Below, in pieces: positions 36,961 to 48,407 of a stretch of DNA of 53,129 nt (positions are counted from its first letter, which is position 1; each line of letters opens with the position of its first letter). Source of the stretch: Erwinia sp. ErVv1. Its GTDB lineage: Bacteria; Pseudomonadota; Gammaproteobacteria; Enterobacterales; Enterobacteriaceae. Under the pieces are notes generated by a model. The model was not told the origin of the DNA, did not search any database, and saw nothing but the letters and a program-made list of their open reading frames with translations. The stretch is taken from NCBI RefSeq assembly GCF_900068895.1, contig NZ_CDPK01000003.1:488674-541802 (forward strand), written 5' to 3'. Both the position numbers and the translations under genes were made by a program.

Positions 36961-38091
36961 GTGCTGTCTGTTGCTCGTTTTGCTACCACCTTCGCCCTGA
37001 TGGCCTGTGCCGTTCCAGCCTTTGCGACTACCTTCCCGGTCACGCTGACCGACAGCGACGGGCAGCAGGTCACCCTTTCTCATCAGCCGCAGCGGGTTGT
37101 TCTGCAGGATGGTCGCGACATTCTCGCGCTGGCGCTGCTGGACCGCGATGACCCCTTTCAGCGTCTGGTAGCGTGGAATAACCTGTTGAAAAAAAGCGAC
37201 CGCCCGACCTGGGAGCTGATGGCGAAGAAGTGGCCCGCTGCGCAGAAAATTGTTGATATGGGGTTCAGTGATAAAGGGGATGTCAATCTGGAAAGTGTGG
37301 TTGCCCTGCATCCCGACTTAATGATCGCCCAGCTTCGCGCCAAACCTTCACTTAGCCAGACCGGGGTGCTGGATAAAATGCATCAGCTTGGTATCCCCGT
37401 GCTGTTTATCGACACCTTTAAGGATCCGGTCAAGGATACTCCCAAAAGTATCACCCTGCTGGGCATCGCACTTGACCGTGAGTCGGAAGCCCGCGCCTAC
37501 ACGGATTTCTATCAGCGCCACTATCAGGCTATCCTTTCCGCAACCCGCCGTGTTACGCCACAGCCCCGGGTCTTTATTGAAGCGAAGGCCGGGTTGGGCG
37601 GGCTGGAATCATGCTGTTTTACCCATGCTAACGTCGGCTGGGGCGCAATGGTCGAAGCCGTAGGCGCGAAAAATATCGCTACCGGCCTGCTGCCGGGTGC
37701 CACCGGCGATATCTCCCTGGAAAAGGTGATTTCGCTTAAACCGGATGTTTATATCGTGTCGGGTTCGCAGTGGGCGAGTAAAAATAATGCTGCTATTCCT
37801 TTCGGTTACAACGTCACGCAAAATCAGGTTAACGCCGCTTTCGACAAAATGAAGCAGCGGCCCGGTTTTTCACAGGTCTCCGCCATCAGCAATAACCGCT
37901 TTTACGGCGTTTACCATAATTTTTATAACCACCCCTACAATATTGTTGGGCTGGAGTATCTGGCGAAGTTTATCTACCCGCAGCAATTTGCCACGCTCGA
38001 TCCGGCCAATACCTGGAAAGAAATTGTCACCCACTTTACCGCAGTCCCACTGGGGGAAGGTGTGTTAGGCGCACAGGCCCCGGCAAAATAG
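36961..38091 (+). CDS. Periplasmic iron-siderophore/heme-type ABC binding protein
   Basis: A 376-residue class III periplasmic substrate-binding protein (FecB/FepB/BtuF fold). Signal peptide with cleavage near VPAFA. Seen: FPVTLTDSDGQQVTLSHQPQRVV (the usual N-terminal block; first 20 residues shown are enough), HPDLMIAQ, LDKMHQLGIPVLFID, PRVFIEAKAGL and LKPDVYIVSGSQW. GTG 36961 was chosen because it opens the signal peptide 6 bases behind GGAG; an ATG two bases earlier is out of frame. A Fur-like box lies upstream. No permease, ATPase or TonB receptor is adjacent, so its partners lie elsewhere. Ligand unknown, probably a ferric siderophore. Confidence 0.85.
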   Translation: MLSVARFATTFALMACAVPAFATTFPVTLTDSDGQQVTLSHQPQRVVLQDGRDILALALLDRDDPFQRLVAWNNLLKKSDRPTWELMAKKWPAAQKIVDMGFSDKGDVNLESVVALHPDLMIAQLRAKPSLSQTGVLDKMHQLGIPVLFIDTFKDPVKDTPKSITLLGIALDRESEARAYTDFYQRHYQAILSATRRVTPQPRVFIEAKAGLGGLESCCFTHANVGWGAMVEAVGAKNIATGLLPGATGDISLEKVISLKPDVYIVSGSQWASKNNAAIPFGYNVTQNQVNAAFDKMKQRPGFSQVSAISNNRFYGVYHNFYNHPYNIVGLEYLAKFIYPQQFATLDPANTWKEIVTHFTAVPLGEGVLGAQAPAK

Positions 38092-38451
38092 GGCAGCAAC
38101 AGGGGCGCGACAGGGCCAGTGGTGTAAAACGGTGGTTCTGCCGCGTCCATTTTAAACCCCAAACAGGGTGTGAGAATTATTCCGTCAGCCGAGACACCTT
38201 GTAACATCCAGACACTTTATTTTCACTTATGCGGAATAAATCTTATTTACTGCTGGCTGTAAAGCATTCAATTAACCTTTATACTACGCGACGTTAATAA
38301 GACTTCTCTCATTCAGAACACCTTTTTGACAGGTTGCTTAGTTAAAAGAGCGATCAAACAAAATGTTACGATTATTTCCGTAAATTGCGTTGATCGTCTT
38401 TTAAAAATCTTCAGACTCACTCATCTCAAACTGTCGTACGGATCACATTTA
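38092..38451. promoter_or_regulatory. ydiY upstream region
   Basis: No gene supported in 360 bases. The part after 38210 is AT-rich with a TATACT (-10-like) near 38280 and is the probable ydiY promoter and long leader. In-frame codons run upstream of ydiY to 38326 but without a good start. Confidence 0.4.
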
Positions 38452-39207
38452 ATGAAAGCCTTTAACAAGCTGTCTGTAGCTCTTTTGCTCTCCTGCGGAA
38501 CTTTGTGCCACCAGGCGCTCGCGGACAATAACGTCTTTACGGTCATGGATGATCCCTCCACGGCGAAGAAATCTTTCGATGGCAATGCCTCTGCGGGTTA
38601 TCTGGCTCAGACCGGAAACACTACCAGCTCCTCGCTGACGGCTAATACCACCATGACCTGGTATCAGCCAAAAACAGCATACAGCCTGTGGGGCAGCGCC
38701 AGTAACACCTCTTCTAACGACGAACGCTCTTCTGAAACCTATCAGCTGGGTGGACGTACGCGTTACAACATGACCGACTTTGACTACCTGTTCGGTCAGG
38801 CAAGCTGGCTCAGCGACCGCTTTAACGGGTATGACGGCCGCTCAATTCTGGTAGCCGGTTATGGTCGCCAGCTGCTTAACGGTCCCGTGCATTCACTGCG
38901 CATAGAAGCCGGCCCGGGCGTACGCTATGACGACTACCACGACGGTGGCAGTGAAACGCAGGCCCTGGCATACGGCGCGCTGAGCTATCAGTGGCAGCTG
39001 ACAGATACCACTAAGTTCATTCAGGGTGTATCGGTACTGGGCAGTGATGACACCACTGTTAACTCCGAAACGGGCCTGCAGGTCGCTATTAACCAGCACT
39101 TTTCGCTGAAGGTGGCTTACAACGTCACCTGGAACCAGAATCCACCTTCCTCTGCGCCGGATAAAACGGATACTAAAACGACCGTTATGTTGTCCTACGC
39201 CATGTAA
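38452..39207 (+). CDS. ydiY: YdiY-like DUF481 outer-membrane protein
   Basis: A 251-residue secreted protein. Signal peptide MKAFNKLSVALLLSCGTLCH to about QALA. The rest alternates short beta strands ending in aromatic residues, typical of DUF481 beta-barrels: GNASAGYLAQTGNTTSSSLT (family start), YQLGGRTRYNMTDFDYLFGQ, RIEAGPGVRYDDYH and a C-terminal TVMLSYAM with the terminal aromatic/hydrophobic outer-membrane signal. E. coli YdiY is acid-inducible. I start at the ATG that opens the signal peptide. It keeps its place upstream of thrS, although pfkB is missing. Confidence 0.88.
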   Translation: MKAFNKLSVALLLSCGTLCHQALADNNVFTVMDDPSTAKKSFDGNASAGYLAQTGNTTSSSLTANTTMTWYQPKTAYSLWGSASNTSSNDERSSETYQLGGRTRYNMTDFDYLFGQASWLSDRFNGYDGRSILVAGYGRQLLNGPVHSLRIEAGPGVRYDDYHDGGSETQALAYGALSYQWQLTDTTKFIQGVSVLGSDDTTVNSETGLQVAINQHFSLKVAYNVTWNQNPPSSAPDKTDTKTTVMLSYAM

Positions 39208-39538
39208 ACCGTCCCGGTTCGCTGTTTTTGTGACGGGTCGGCAGTGCCGGCCCGTTAATCTGTAGTCCGTTCTTTCTCCGTTATTTCCCCTCACTGACTC
39301 TTTTTATTGCAAACTAAAAAAACTCTGCCTTCGCTTTCTTTGACCTGGGGGTCATAGCGTGTAAGATGTTCGCCCTTAAGGCGTTTTTGCTGAAAGAAAC
39401 GTTTTACCCGTGTACCAGGCTGGGACCAAACTGACAACTGTGAGTCGGTTTCAAGTTACCATGGTCTGAAGTATATGAATTAACTCATTTTTGTATGTAG
39501 CCTTGCGTATGGGTTACCACTGCAATTAAGGATGTATG
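39208..39538 (+). promoter_or_regulatory. thrS promoter and autoregulatory leader
   Basis: The 331-base region has no gene. From about 39300 it holds the thrS promoter and the long folded leader that in E. coli binds threonyl-tRNA synthetase to block its own translation. Sequence near 39440-39520 is alike in layout to the E. coli operator. The tRNA-like arm is listed separately. Confidence 0.7.
39497..39517 (+). promoter_or_regulatory. thrS operator arm mimicking the tRNA-Thr anticodon
   Basis: GTAGCC (39497-39502) pairs with GGTTAC (39512-39517), including a G-U, extended by a T-G pair. It leaves a 7-base loop TGCGTAT in which CGT occupies the anticodon positions 34-36, matching a threonine CGU anticodon. 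It lies 22 bases before the start codon, as in E. coli. Confidence 0.82.
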
Positions 39539-41467
39539 ATGCCTGTTATTACTCTTCCTGATGGAAGTCAGCGTACTTTCGACCACGCCGTCAGCGTGAT
39601 GGACATTGCCCAGGATATCGGTCCGGGCCTGGCGAAGGCCTGCATTGCTGGCCGCGTGAACGGTGAACTGGTAGATGCCGTCGATCCCATTACTGCCGAT
39701 GCCAGTGTCGCGATAATTACCGCTAAAGACGAAGCGGGTCTGGAAATTATTCGTCACTCAACCGCTCATCTGCTGGGGCATGCCATCAAGCAGCTGTGGC
39801 CTGATACCAAAATGGCGATTGGCCCGGTGATCGATAACGGTTTCTACTATGACGTTGATATTGACCGCACTCTGACTCAGGAAGATATCGAACAGCTCGA
39901 AAAGCGTATGCATCAGCTGGCCGAAACGAATTACGACGTCATCAAGAAGAAAGTGAGCTGGCAGGAAGCGCGTGACGCCTTCGCTGCCCGTAACGAAACG
40001 TACAAGATGACCATTCTTGATGAGAATATCAGCCGTGATGACCATCCGGGCCTGTATCATCATCAGGAATACGTGGATATGTGCCGTGGCCCGCACGTGC
40101 CGAATATGCGCTTTTGTCACCACTTCAAACTACAGAAAATCTCAGGTGCCTACTGGCGCGGCGACAGCAATAACAAAATGCTGCAGCGCATCTACGGTAC
40201 TGCCTGGGCGGATAAAAAACAGCTGGCGGCCTATCTGCTGCGGCTGGAAGAGGCTGCAAAGCGCGACCACCGTAAAATTGGCAAGCAGCTTGATCTGTAT
40301 CATATGCAGGAAGAAGCACCGGGTATGGTATTCTGGCACAATGACGGCTGGACCATTTTCCGCGAGCTGGAAGTGTTTGTTCGCAGCAAGCTGACCGAGT
40401 ATGACTACCAGGAAGTGAAAGGTCCGCTGATGATGGACCGCGTGCTGTGGGAAAAAACCGGACACTGGGAAAACTACAAGGAAGCAATGTTCACCACCTC
40501 CTCGGAGAATCGTGAATACTGCATCAAGCCCATGAATTGTCCTGGTCACGTGCAAATTTTCAATCAGGGTCTAAAATCATACCGCGACCTGCCGCTGCGA
40601 ATGGCTGAGTTTGGTAGCTGCCACCGTAATGAACCTTCCGGTGCGCTGCACGGCCTGATGCGCGTCCGCGGCTTTACCCAGGATGATGCCCATATCTTCT
40701 GTACAGAAGAGCAGGTGCGTACCGAGGTGAATAGCTGCATCCGGATGGTGTACGACATGTACAGCACCTTCGGCTTCGAAAAAATCGCGGTCAAGCTCTC
40801 AACCCGTCCGGTGAAGCGTATAGGTACGGATGAACAGTGGGATCGTGCTGAAGCCGACCTGGCTGCCGCGCTGAAGGAGAACGACATTCCGTTTGACTAT
40901 CAGCCGGGTGAGGGCGCGTTTTACGGTCCTAAAATTGAATTTACCCTGCATGACTGTCTCGATCGTGCCTGGCAGTGCGGCACGGTCCAGCTGGACTTCT
41001 CTTTACCGGGTCGTCTGAGCGCCTCTTATGTGGGTGAAAATAATGAGCGTCAGGTGCCGGTGATGATTCACCGTGCAATTCTGGGTTCAGTGGAGCGCTT
41101 TATCGGTATTCTTACCGAAGAGTATGCCGGTTTCTTCCCTACCTGGCTGGCTCCTGTACAAGTTGTGGTGATGAATATCACCGATGGCCAGTCCGAATAT
41201 GTTGCAGAATTGACCCGAAAATTGCAGAATGCGGGCATTCGTGCAAAAGCGGACTTGAGAAACGAGAAGATTGGCTTTAAAATCCGTGAGCACACTTTAC
41301 GTCGTGTCCCTTATATGTTGGTCTGTGGTGATAAAGAGGTGGAAGCAGGCAAAGTTGCCGTTCGCACCCGCCGTGGTAAAGACCTGGGAAGCATGGACGT
41401 AAATGACGTAATCGCGAAGCTGCAGGCAGAAATACGCAGTCGCAATCTTCATCAATTGGAGGAATAA
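39539..41467 (+). CDS. thrS: ThrS, threonyl-tRNA synthetase
   Basis: Class II aminoacyl-tRNA synthetase charging tRNA-Thr. Domains in order: TGS ([20 protein letters not shown], about 1-61), the editing domain ([15 protein letters not shown], about 73-), the catalytic core ([10 protein letters not shown], zinc cysteine; [24 protein letters not shown] motif 2; [19 protein letters not shown] motif 3) and the C-terminal anticodon-binding domain ([14 protein letters not shown]). 642 residues, as in E. coli. ATG 39539 (MPVITL) is preferred over ATG 39536, behind AAGGA. It is autoregulated through the leader and followed within 3 bases by infC. Confidence 0.97.
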   Translation: MPVITLPDGSQRTFDHAVSVMDIAQDIGPGLAKACIAGRVNGELVDAVDPITADASVAIITAKDEAGLEIIRHSTAHLLGHAIKQLWPDTKMAIGPVIDNGFYYDVDIDRTLTQEDIEQLEKRMHQLAETNYDVIKKKVSWQEARDAFAARNETYKMTILDENISRDDHPGLYHHQEYVDMCRGPHVPNMRFCHHFKLQKISGAYWRGDSNNKMLQRIYGTAWADKKQLAAYLLRLEEAAKRDHRKIGKQLDLYHMQEEAPGMVFWHNDGWTIFRELEVFVRSKLTEYDYQEVKGPLMMDRVLWEKTGHWENYKEAMFTTSSENREYCIKPMNCPGHVQIFNQGLKSYRDLPLRMAEFGSCHRNEPSGALHGLMRVRGFTQDDAHIFCTEEQVRTEVNSCIRMVYDMYSTFGFEKIAVKLSTRPVKRIGTDEQWDRAEADLAAALKENDIPFDYQPGEGAFYGPKIEFTLHDCLDRAWQCGTVQLDFSLPGRLSASYVGENNERQVPVMIHRAILGSVERFIGILTEEYAGFFPTWLAPVQVVVMNITDGQSEYVAELTRKLQNAGIRAKADLRNEKIGFKIREHTLRRVPYMLVCGDKEVEAGKVAVRTRRGKDLGSMDVNDVIAKLQAEIRSRNLHQLEE

Positions 41468-41470
41468 GGT

Positions 41471-42022
41471 ATTAAAGGCGGAAAAAGAGTTCAACCGGCG
41501 CGTCCTAATCGCATTAACAGAGAAATTCGCGCCACTGAGGTTCGTCTTACGGGCATCGATGGCGAGCAGATTGGCATTGTCAGTCTGGATGAAGCTTTGG
41601 AAAAAGCAGCAGAAGCAGGTGTTGATTTAGTTGAAATCAGCCCTAACGCCGAGCCGCCCGTTTGTCGTATCATGGATTACGGCAAGTTCCTTTATGAAAA
41701 AAGCAAATCTTCTAAAGAACAGAAGAAAAAGCAAAAAGTTATTCAGGTTAAGGAAATCAAATTCCGCCCTGGAACCGATGATGGCGACTATCAGGTAAAA
41801 CTACGCAACCTGGTTCGCTTTCTCGAAGAGGGCGATAAAGCCAAAATCACGCTGCGTTTTCGCGGTCGTGAAATGGCGCACCAGCAGATCGGCATGGAAG
41901 TGCTTAACCGCGTCCGTAAAGATCTGTGTGAAGACATGGATTTGGCTATTGTTGAATCCTTCCCTTCAAGGATTGAAGGACGTCAGATGATCATGGTGCT
42001 CGCTCCGAAGAAGAAGCAGTAG
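41471..42022 (+). CDS. infC: InfC, translation initiation factor IF-3, AUU start
   Basis: IF-3 binds the 30S subunit, checks initiator pairing and prevents premature subunit joining. The protein starts with the rare codon ATT at 41471, 3 bases after the thrS stop, giving [19 protein letters not shown], which matches E. coli IF-3 from its AUU start. The first ATG in frame (41597) would remove 42 residues of the N-domain. Seen: [14 protein letters not shown] N-domain, [21 protein letters not shown], linker lysines and C-domain [13 protein letters not shown]. 183 residues, three more than E. coli, with an extra acidic insert near RKDLCEDMD. The AUU start makes infC self-controlled, since IF-3 discriminates against it. 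Confidence 0.96.
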   Translation: MKGGKRVQPARPNRINREIRATEVRLTGIDGEQIGIVSLDEALEKAAEAGVDLVEISPNAEPPVCRIMDYGKFLYEKSKSSKEQKKKQKVIQVKEIKFRPGTDDGDYQVKLRNLVRFLEEGDKAKITLRFRGREMAHQQIGMEVLNRVRKDLCEDMDLAIVESFPSRIEGRQMIMVLAPKKKQ

Positions 42023-42037
42023 GCCATAAAGTAATAA

Positions 42038-42073
42038 AAGCCGTCGCGGTTTCGTGCCGTGCGGCTTTTTATT
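42038..42073 (+). other. infC-rpmI intergenic hairpin
   Basis: AAAAGCCG (42038-42045) pairs with CGGCTTTT (42064-42071), followed by further T and A. It looks like a partial terminator. In E. coli this region also contributes to L20-mediated repression of rpmI-rplT translation. Confidence 0.6.
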
Positions 42074-42119
42074 CGCCTGTCTGATTCATTTTATTAACAA
42101 TGCGAAGTGGATGTTTTAA

Positions 42120-42317
<198 letters not shown>

Positions 42318-42380
42318 GTAGTCCCTTTTTTAGTACCCGAGTCACATCGGGTAAAACAGAATATTAAACAGGAGAGCTAA

Positions 42381-42737
<357 letters not shown>

Positions 42738-42746
42738 GTCAGGTGG

Positions 42747-42774
42747 AAGAGGGAGCTCGTCTCCCTCTTTTATT
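42747..42774 (+). terminator. Terminator after rplT
   Basis: AAGAGGGAG, loop CTCGT, CTCCCTCTT, then TTATT. A clean intrinsic terminator 10 bases after the rplT stop. The phe operon promoter should lie in the following ~90 bases. Confidence 0.92.
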
Positions 42775-42869
42775 ATCCGCGATATCGTCACAAATTCCGT
42801 TCTCTGACCCCGGGCAGCCAGTATGGCGTGGGAACATGAGGCCCCTTAAATCCACAAGGTAACACCTGC

Positions 42870-42911
42870 ATGAACGCTTATTTTCGTTTCTTTTTTTACT
42901 TTAGCACCTGA
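42870..42911 (+). CDS. pheM: PheM, phenylalanyl-tRNA synthetase leader peptide
   Basis: A 13-residue leader, MNAYFRFFFYFST, with five phenylalanines, nearly the E. coli PheM sequence. When charged tRNA-Phe is scarce the ribosome stalls on the Phe codons and prevents formation of the downstream terminator, raising pheST expression. It is followed at 42955 by the attenuator hairpin. It acts by being translated and has no separate known function. Confidence 0.95.
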   Translation: MNAYFRFFFYFST

Positions 42912-42954
42912 GGAACGGGGGCTGGCGCAAAGAGAAGAAACGAAAAATCGCGCT

Positions 42955-42983
42955 AAAAGCCTCCCTCGTGGAGGCTTTTCTAT
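42955..42983 (+). terminator. pheST attenuator
   Basis: AAAAGCCTCC (42955-42964), loop CTCGT, GGAGGCTTTT (42970-42979) and CTATTT. A perfect 10-bp stem 43 bases after pheM, matching the classical attenuator of the pheST operon. Confidence 0.93.
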
Positions 42984-43041
42984 TTCTGGCGAAGCGAATA
43001 ACGGACGACACCTCGTCCCCATAAAAACAAACCAGCTCTGA

Positions 43042-44046
<1,005 letters not shown>

Positions 44047-44061
44047 GGGCGGGTAACACCA

Positions 44062-46449
44062 ATGAAATTCAGTGAACTCTGGTTACGTGAGTGGGTTAAC
44101 CCGGCCATTGATAGCGCGGCACTGTCAGAACAAATTACCATGGCAGGTCTGGAAGTTGACGGCGTAGAGCCGGTAGCCGGCGTTTTCCATGGCGTGGTGG
44201 TGGGTGAGGTGGTCGAATGTGGCCAGCATCCTAATGCCGATAAGCTGCGCGTGACAAAAATTAACGTTGGCGGCGACCGTCTGCTGGATATCGTCTGCGG
44301 TGCCTCCAACTGTCGCCAGGGTCTGAAAGTGGCCGTGGCCACCGTGGGTGCTGTACTGCCTGGCGATTTCAAAATTAAAGCCGCGAAGCTTCGCGGCGAG
44401 CCTTCCGAAGGGATGCTGTGCTCCTTTTCTGAGCTGGGCATTTCCGTTGAACAGGATGGTATTATTGAGCTGCCGCTTGATGCCGTTCCAGGCACGGATA
44501 TCCGTGAATTCCTGCAGCTCGACGACAGCACCATTGAGATAAGCGTAACGCCTAACCGTGCCGACTGCCTGGGCATTATTGGCGTGGCGCGCGACGTGGC
44601 CGTGCTGAATAAAATGTCCCTCACTGAGCCTGACATTACGCCAGTAGCGGCAACCCTCCAGGACAGCTTCCCCATCCGCGTGGATGTCCCTGATGCCTGC
44701 CCGCGCTATCTGGGCCGCGTGATCAAAGGGATCAACGTTAAGGCAGCCACCCCGCTGTGGATGCAGGAGAAGCTGCGCCGCTGCGGCATTCGCTCTATTG
44801 ATCCGGTTGTGGATATCACTAACTTCGTTCTGCTTGAGCTGGGTCAGCCAATGCATGCTTTCGATCTGGATCGCATCGAAAGCGGTATTGTGGTGCGCAT
44901 GGCGGAAGAGGGTGAGTCCCTGACGCTGCTTGACGGAACAGTGGCAAAACTGAACGCCGATTCCTTAGTGATTGCCGATCATCAAAAAGCGTTGGCCATG
45001 GCCGGGATATTCGGTGGCGAACACTCCGGCGTGAATGAAGAGACGACTAATGTGCTCTTTGAGTGTGCATTCTTCAGCCCGCTGTCGATTACCGGTCGCG
45101 CCCGTCGTCACGGATTGCACACCGATGCGTCTCATCGCTACGAACGCGGCGTTGATCCTCAGATGCAATATCGTGCGCTGGATCGGGCAACGCGCCTGCT
45201 GCTGGACATTTGCGGCGGTGATGCTGGCCCGGTTATCGATGTGTCCAGCCCGGACAGCCTGCCCGCGCGTGCCCCGATTATGCTGCGCCGTGAAAAGCTG
45301 GATCGTTTGATTGGTCACGTGATTGCCGATGAGGCCGTGACCGATATTCTCCGTCGTCTGGGCTGTGACGTGAGCGTTGCCGCCGGTGAGTGGAAAGCGG
45401 TGCCGCCGTCATGGCGTTTCGATATGGAAATCGAAGAGGACCTGGTAGAAGAGGTCGCGCGCGTCTATGGCTACAACAATATTCCAGATGTGCCGGTGCA
45501 GGCAGGTCTGATCATGACCCGCCATAATGAAGCCAGCCTGTCGCTAAAACGTGTTAAGACGCTGCTGGTTGATAAAGGGTATCAGGAAGCGATTACCTAT
45601 AGCTTCGTCGACCCTAAGATCCAGGCACTACTGCATCCGGGTGTGGAACCGCTGATTCTGCCCAGCCCTATCTCCAGCGATATGTCGGCGATGCGCCTGT
45701 CACTGTGGACTGGCCTGCTGACGGCGGTGGTGAATAACCAGAATCGTCAACAGAGCCGCGTGCGTCTGTTTGAAAGCGGTCTGCGCTTTGTGCCTGATAC
45801 AGCGGCACCTCTTGGCGTTCGTCAGGATGTTATGCTGGCGGGTGTGATCACCGGTACACGAAATGAAGAACACTGGGATCTGGCGCGTCAGGCGGTAGAC
45901 TTCTATGATTTGAAAGGTGATTTAGAGTCGGTTCTGGATTTAACGGGCAAAATGGACGACGTTCAGTTTCGTGCTGAAGCCACTCCAGCACTCCATCCGG
46001 GCCAGAGCGCGGCAATTTATTTGCACGATCAACGCATTGGTTATATCGGTGTGGTGCATCCGGAACTTGAACGGAAACTGGATCTTAACGGTCGTACCGT
46101 CCTGTTTGAGCTGGAGTGGGACAGGGTGGTAAACCGCGTCCTGCCTGACGCGAGCGAGATTTCACGCTTCCCGGCTAACCGCCGCGACATCGCCATTGTG
46201 GTGGCTGAAAGCGTCCCGGCAGCAGATGTTATTGATGTGTGTAAGAAAGTTGGCGTAAATCAGGTAGTTGGCGTAAACTTGTTTGACGTGTACCGCGGTA
46301 AGGGCGTTAAAGAAGGTTTTAAGAGCCTTGCTATCAGCCTGATATTGCAAGATACCGGCCGGACACTCGAAGAAGATGAGATTGCCGCTACCGTTTCAGG
46401 ATGTGTAGAGGCACTGAAAGAGCGATTCCAAGCATCCTTGAGGGATTGA
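44062..46449 (+). CDS. pheT: PheT, phenylalanyl-tRNA synthetase beta subunit
   Basis: Large subunit that edits mischarged Tyr-tRNA-Phe and binds tRNA. Domains in order: B1, an EMAP-type tRNA-binding domain ([19 protein letters not shown], about 40-150), B3/B4 editing domain (about 210-390, with [15 protein letters not shown] and [18 protein letters not shown]), B5 (about 400-475), a catalytic-like core and the C-terminal ferredoxin-fold anticodon-binding domain ([15 protein letters not shown]). 795 residues, as in E. coli. ihfA begins 4 bases after its stop, so the genes are co-transcribed. Confidence 0.97.
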   Translation: MKFSELWLREWVNPAIDSAALSEQITMAGLEVDGVEPVAGVFHGVVVGEVVECGQHPNADKLRVTKINVGGDRLLDIVCGASNCRQGLKVAVATVGAVLPGDFKIKAAKLRGEPSEGMLCSFSELGISVEQDGIIELPLDAVPGTDIREFLQLDDSTIEISVTPNRADCLGIIGVARDVAVLNKMSLTEPDITPVAATLQDSFPIRVDVPDACPRYLGRVIKGINVKAATPLWMQEKLRRCGIRSIDPVVDITNFVLLELGQPMHAFDLDRIESGIVVRMAEEGESLTLLDGTVAKLNADSLVIADHQKALAMAGIFGGEHSGVNEETTNVLFECAFFSPLSITGRARRHGLHTDASHRYERGVDPQMQYRALDRATRLLLDICGGDAGPVIDVSSPDSLPARAPIMLRREKLDRLIGHVIADEAVTDILRRLGCDVSVAAGEWKAVPPSWRFDMEIEEDLVEEVARVYGYNNIPDVPVQAGLIMTRHNEASLSLKRVKTLLVDKGYQEAITYSFVDPKIQALLHPGVEPLILPSPISSDMSAMRLSLWTGLLTAVVNNQNRQQSRVRLFESGLRFVPDTAAPLGVRQDVMLAGVITGTRNEEHWDLARQAVDFYDLKGDLESVLDLTGKMDDVQFRAEATPALHPGQSAAIYLHDQRIGYIGVVHPELERKLDLNGRTVLFELEWDRVVNRVLPDASEISRFPANRRDIAIVVAESVPAADVIDVCKKVGVNQVVGVNLFDVYRGKGVKEGFKSLAISLILQDTGRTLEEDEIAATVSGCVEALKERFQASLRD

Positions 46450-46453
46450 ACCT

Positions 46454-46753
46454 ATGGCGCTTACAAAAGCTGAAATGTCCGAATACCTGTTTGAGAAGCT
46501 GGGGCTTAGCAAGCGGGATGCCAAAGAGCTGGTAGAGCTGTTTTTCGAAGAGGTACGCCGCGCTTTGGAAAATGGCGAACAGGTCAAACTGTCAGGTTTT
46601 GGCAACTTCGACCTTCGCGACAAAAATCAACGTCCAGGACGTAACCCTAAGACCGGTGAAGATATTCCAATTACGGCACGTCGGGTAGTGACTTTCCGCC
46701 CGGGGCAGAAGCTTAAAAGCCGGGTTGAGAACGCTTCGCCAAAAGAAGATTAA
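46454..46753 (+). CDS. ihfA: IhfA, integration host factor alpha
   Basis: 99-residue DNA-bending protein; heterodimer with Ihf[21 protein letters not shown] opens the helical body. The DNA-binding arm holds [21 protein letters not shown] (Pro at the tip intercalates), then [19 protein letters not shown]. Identical layout to E. coli IhfA. It shapes promoters, recombination sites and sigma-54 activation, so it could act on the ast promoter in this window. A terminator follows. Confidence 0.97.
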   Translation: MALTKAEMSEYLFEKLGLSKRDAKELVELFFEEVRRALENGEQVKLSGFGNFDLRDKNQRPGRNPKTGEDIPITARRVVTFRPGQKLKSRVENASPKED

Positions 46754-46766
46754 TCCCTGCACTATA

Positions 46767-46792
46767 AAAGGCCGCATTTATGCGGCCTTTTT
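46767..46792 (+). terminator. Terminator after ihfA
   Basis: AAAGGCCGCA, TTTA loop, TGCGGCCTTT and further T. A perfect 10-bp stem. Confidence 0.95.
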
Positions 46793-46837
46793 CATTATCA
46801 GCCACGAACTATTTTCTGCGGATCCTGAATTACGCTG

Positions 46838-47821
46838 ATGACGTCGTTATCTCTACTGCGGGAACGTGCCAGACGGCACGATAGGCGCTGGCTGGGCGCG
46901 CTGGCCCTGATTGCTCTGCTGATGCTGATACTCAGCCTGTGCGCAGGTGACCGCTGGATTTTGCCTGACCGTTGGATGGATCCTGACGCCCGGCTGTTCG
47001 TCTGGCAGCTGCGTCTGCCACGCTCGCTGGCTGTGCTGCTGGTGGGGGCGTCGCTGGCAGCCACGGGTGCTGTGATGCAGGCCCTGTTTGACAATCCGCT
47101 GGCCGAGCCGGGGCTGCTGGGCGTCTCTAACGGTGCCGGTGTCGGCCTGGTGGTGGCAATGTTCGCCGGTGCCGACGGCATCTGGCAGCTTAGCGTTGCT
47201 GCGGTACTTGGGGCGTTAAGCGTTACGCTGATTCTGCTGCACCTGTCGCGTAAACAGCTCTCCAACAGTCGGTTACTGCTGGCGGGCGTTGCGCTGGGTA
47301 TAATAGGGAGTGCAGCAATGACCTGGCTGGTCTGTTTCAGTACCAGTCTGGACCTGCGCCAGCTTATGTACTGGATGATGGGGGGCTTTAGCGGTATTGA
47401 CTGGCGAAACGGCTGGCTGATGCTGGCACAGGTGCCGGTTTTGCTCTGGCTATGCTCGCGCTGGCAGGTGCTCAACCTGCTGGCGCTGGGCGAGATGTCT
47501 GCGCGCCAGCTGGGGTTGCCACTGGTGCTCTGGCGTAACCTGCTGGTGGTCGCTATCGGCTGGCTAACCGGCACTGGCGTTGCGCTGGCCGGTGCTATCG
47601 GCTTTATTGGTCTGGTCATACCGCATATCCTGCGCCTCAATGGCATCAGCAATTATCGTATTCTGCTTCCTGCCTGTGCGTTGGGTGGTGGTAGCGTACT
47701 GCTGGCGGCAGATATCCTTGCTCGCCTGGCGCTTGCCTCCACAGAGCTTCCCGTTGGGGTGGTAACCGCTACGCTGGGCGCTCCCCTATTTATCTGGCTA
47801 CTATTGAGAAACCGTCCCTGA
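46838..47821 (+). CDS. btuC: BtuC, vitamin B12 ABC-importer permease
   Basis: Inner-membrane permease of the BtuCD-F cobalamin importer, about ten helices. FecCD-family signatures: [40 protein letters not shown] (in parts), [27 protein letters not shown], the coupling-loop region [14 protein letters not shown] ([15 protein letters not shown]) and [13 protein letters not shown]. 327 residues, as in E. coli. The ribosome site is weak. It is followed by btuE and btuD, the classical order. The periplasmic BtuF is not here. Confidence 0.95.
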   Translation: MTSLSLLRERARRHDRRWLGALALIALLMLILSLCAGDRWILPDRWMDPDARLFVWQLRLPRSLAVLLVGASLAATGAVMQALFDNPLAEPGLLGVSNGAGVGLVVAMFAGADGIWQLSVAAVLGALSVTLILLHLSRKQLSNSRLLLAGVALGIIGSAAMTWLVCFSTSLDLRQLMYWMMGGFSGIDWRNGWLMLAQVPVLLWLCSRWQVLNLLALGEMSARQLGLPLVLWRNLLVVAIGWLTGTGVALAGAIGFIGLVIPHILRLNGISNYRILLPACALGGGSVLLAADILARLALASTELPVGVVTATLGAPLFIWLLLRNRP

Positions 47822-47861
47822 AATCAAGGCCTGAACCTTCCCACTTAAACAGGAAAAACTG

Positions 47862-48407
47862 ATGAGTATTTTCGACACAAAACTGACCACGCTGGATGGC
47901 GAACAGACCTCACTGGCGAAATGGCAGGGTAATGTACTGCTGATCGTCAATGTTGCCTCTAAATGCGGCCTGACCCCGCAGTACGAACAGCTGGAAAACA
48001 TTCATAAAGCCTGGCATGACAAGGGCTTCACGGTACTGGGCTTTCCCTGCAATGCGTTTCTGGGCCAGGAGCCGGGGAGTGATGATGAGATCAAAACGTT
48101 TTGCAGCACCACCTACGGCGTGACCTTTCCGATGTTCAGTAAAACGGAGGTCAACGGGCCCGATCGTCACCCGCTTTATCAGCAGCTGATCGCCGCCAAA
48201 CCCGAGGCGGTTGAGCCGGAAAACAGCGGTCTTCTGGAGAAGTTAAGCAGCAAAGGGCAGGCACCCAAAGCCCCTGGCGATATCCTGTGGAACTTTGAGA
48301 AATTCCTGATTGGGCGTGATGGCACCATTGTGCAGCGTTTCGCACCGGATATGCAGCCAGAAGATCCCATCGTGATGGAGAGCATCAAGCTGGCGCTGGC
48401 AAAATAA
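47862..48407 (+). CDS. btuE: BtuE, thioredoxin/glutathione peroxidase
   Basis: Non-selenium glutathione-peroxidase family, cytosolic or periplasmic, reducing H2O2 and lipid peroxides. Seen: the peroxidatic cysteine in NVASKCGLTPQYEQLE, the conserved FPCNAFLGQEPG (Gln-containing loop) and WNFEKFLIGRDGTIVQRFAP (Trp/Asn of the tetrad). 181 residues. It lies inside the btu operon but is not needed for B12 transport in E. coli. btuD starts directly after its stop. Confidence 0.95.
   Translation: MSIFDTKLTTLDGEQTSLAKWQGNVLLIVNVASKCGLTPQYEQLENIHKAWHDKGFTVLGFPCNAFLGQEPGSDDEIKTFCSTTYGVTFPMFSKTEVNGPDRHPLYQQLIAAKPEAVEPENSGLLEKLSSKGQAPKAPGDILWNFEKFLIGRDGTIVQRFAPDMQPEDPIVMESIKLALAK

Noticed and set aside
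41597-42022. infC starting at the first ATG
   Set aside because: Homology to the IF-3 N-terminus continues upstream without break to the ATT at 41471.
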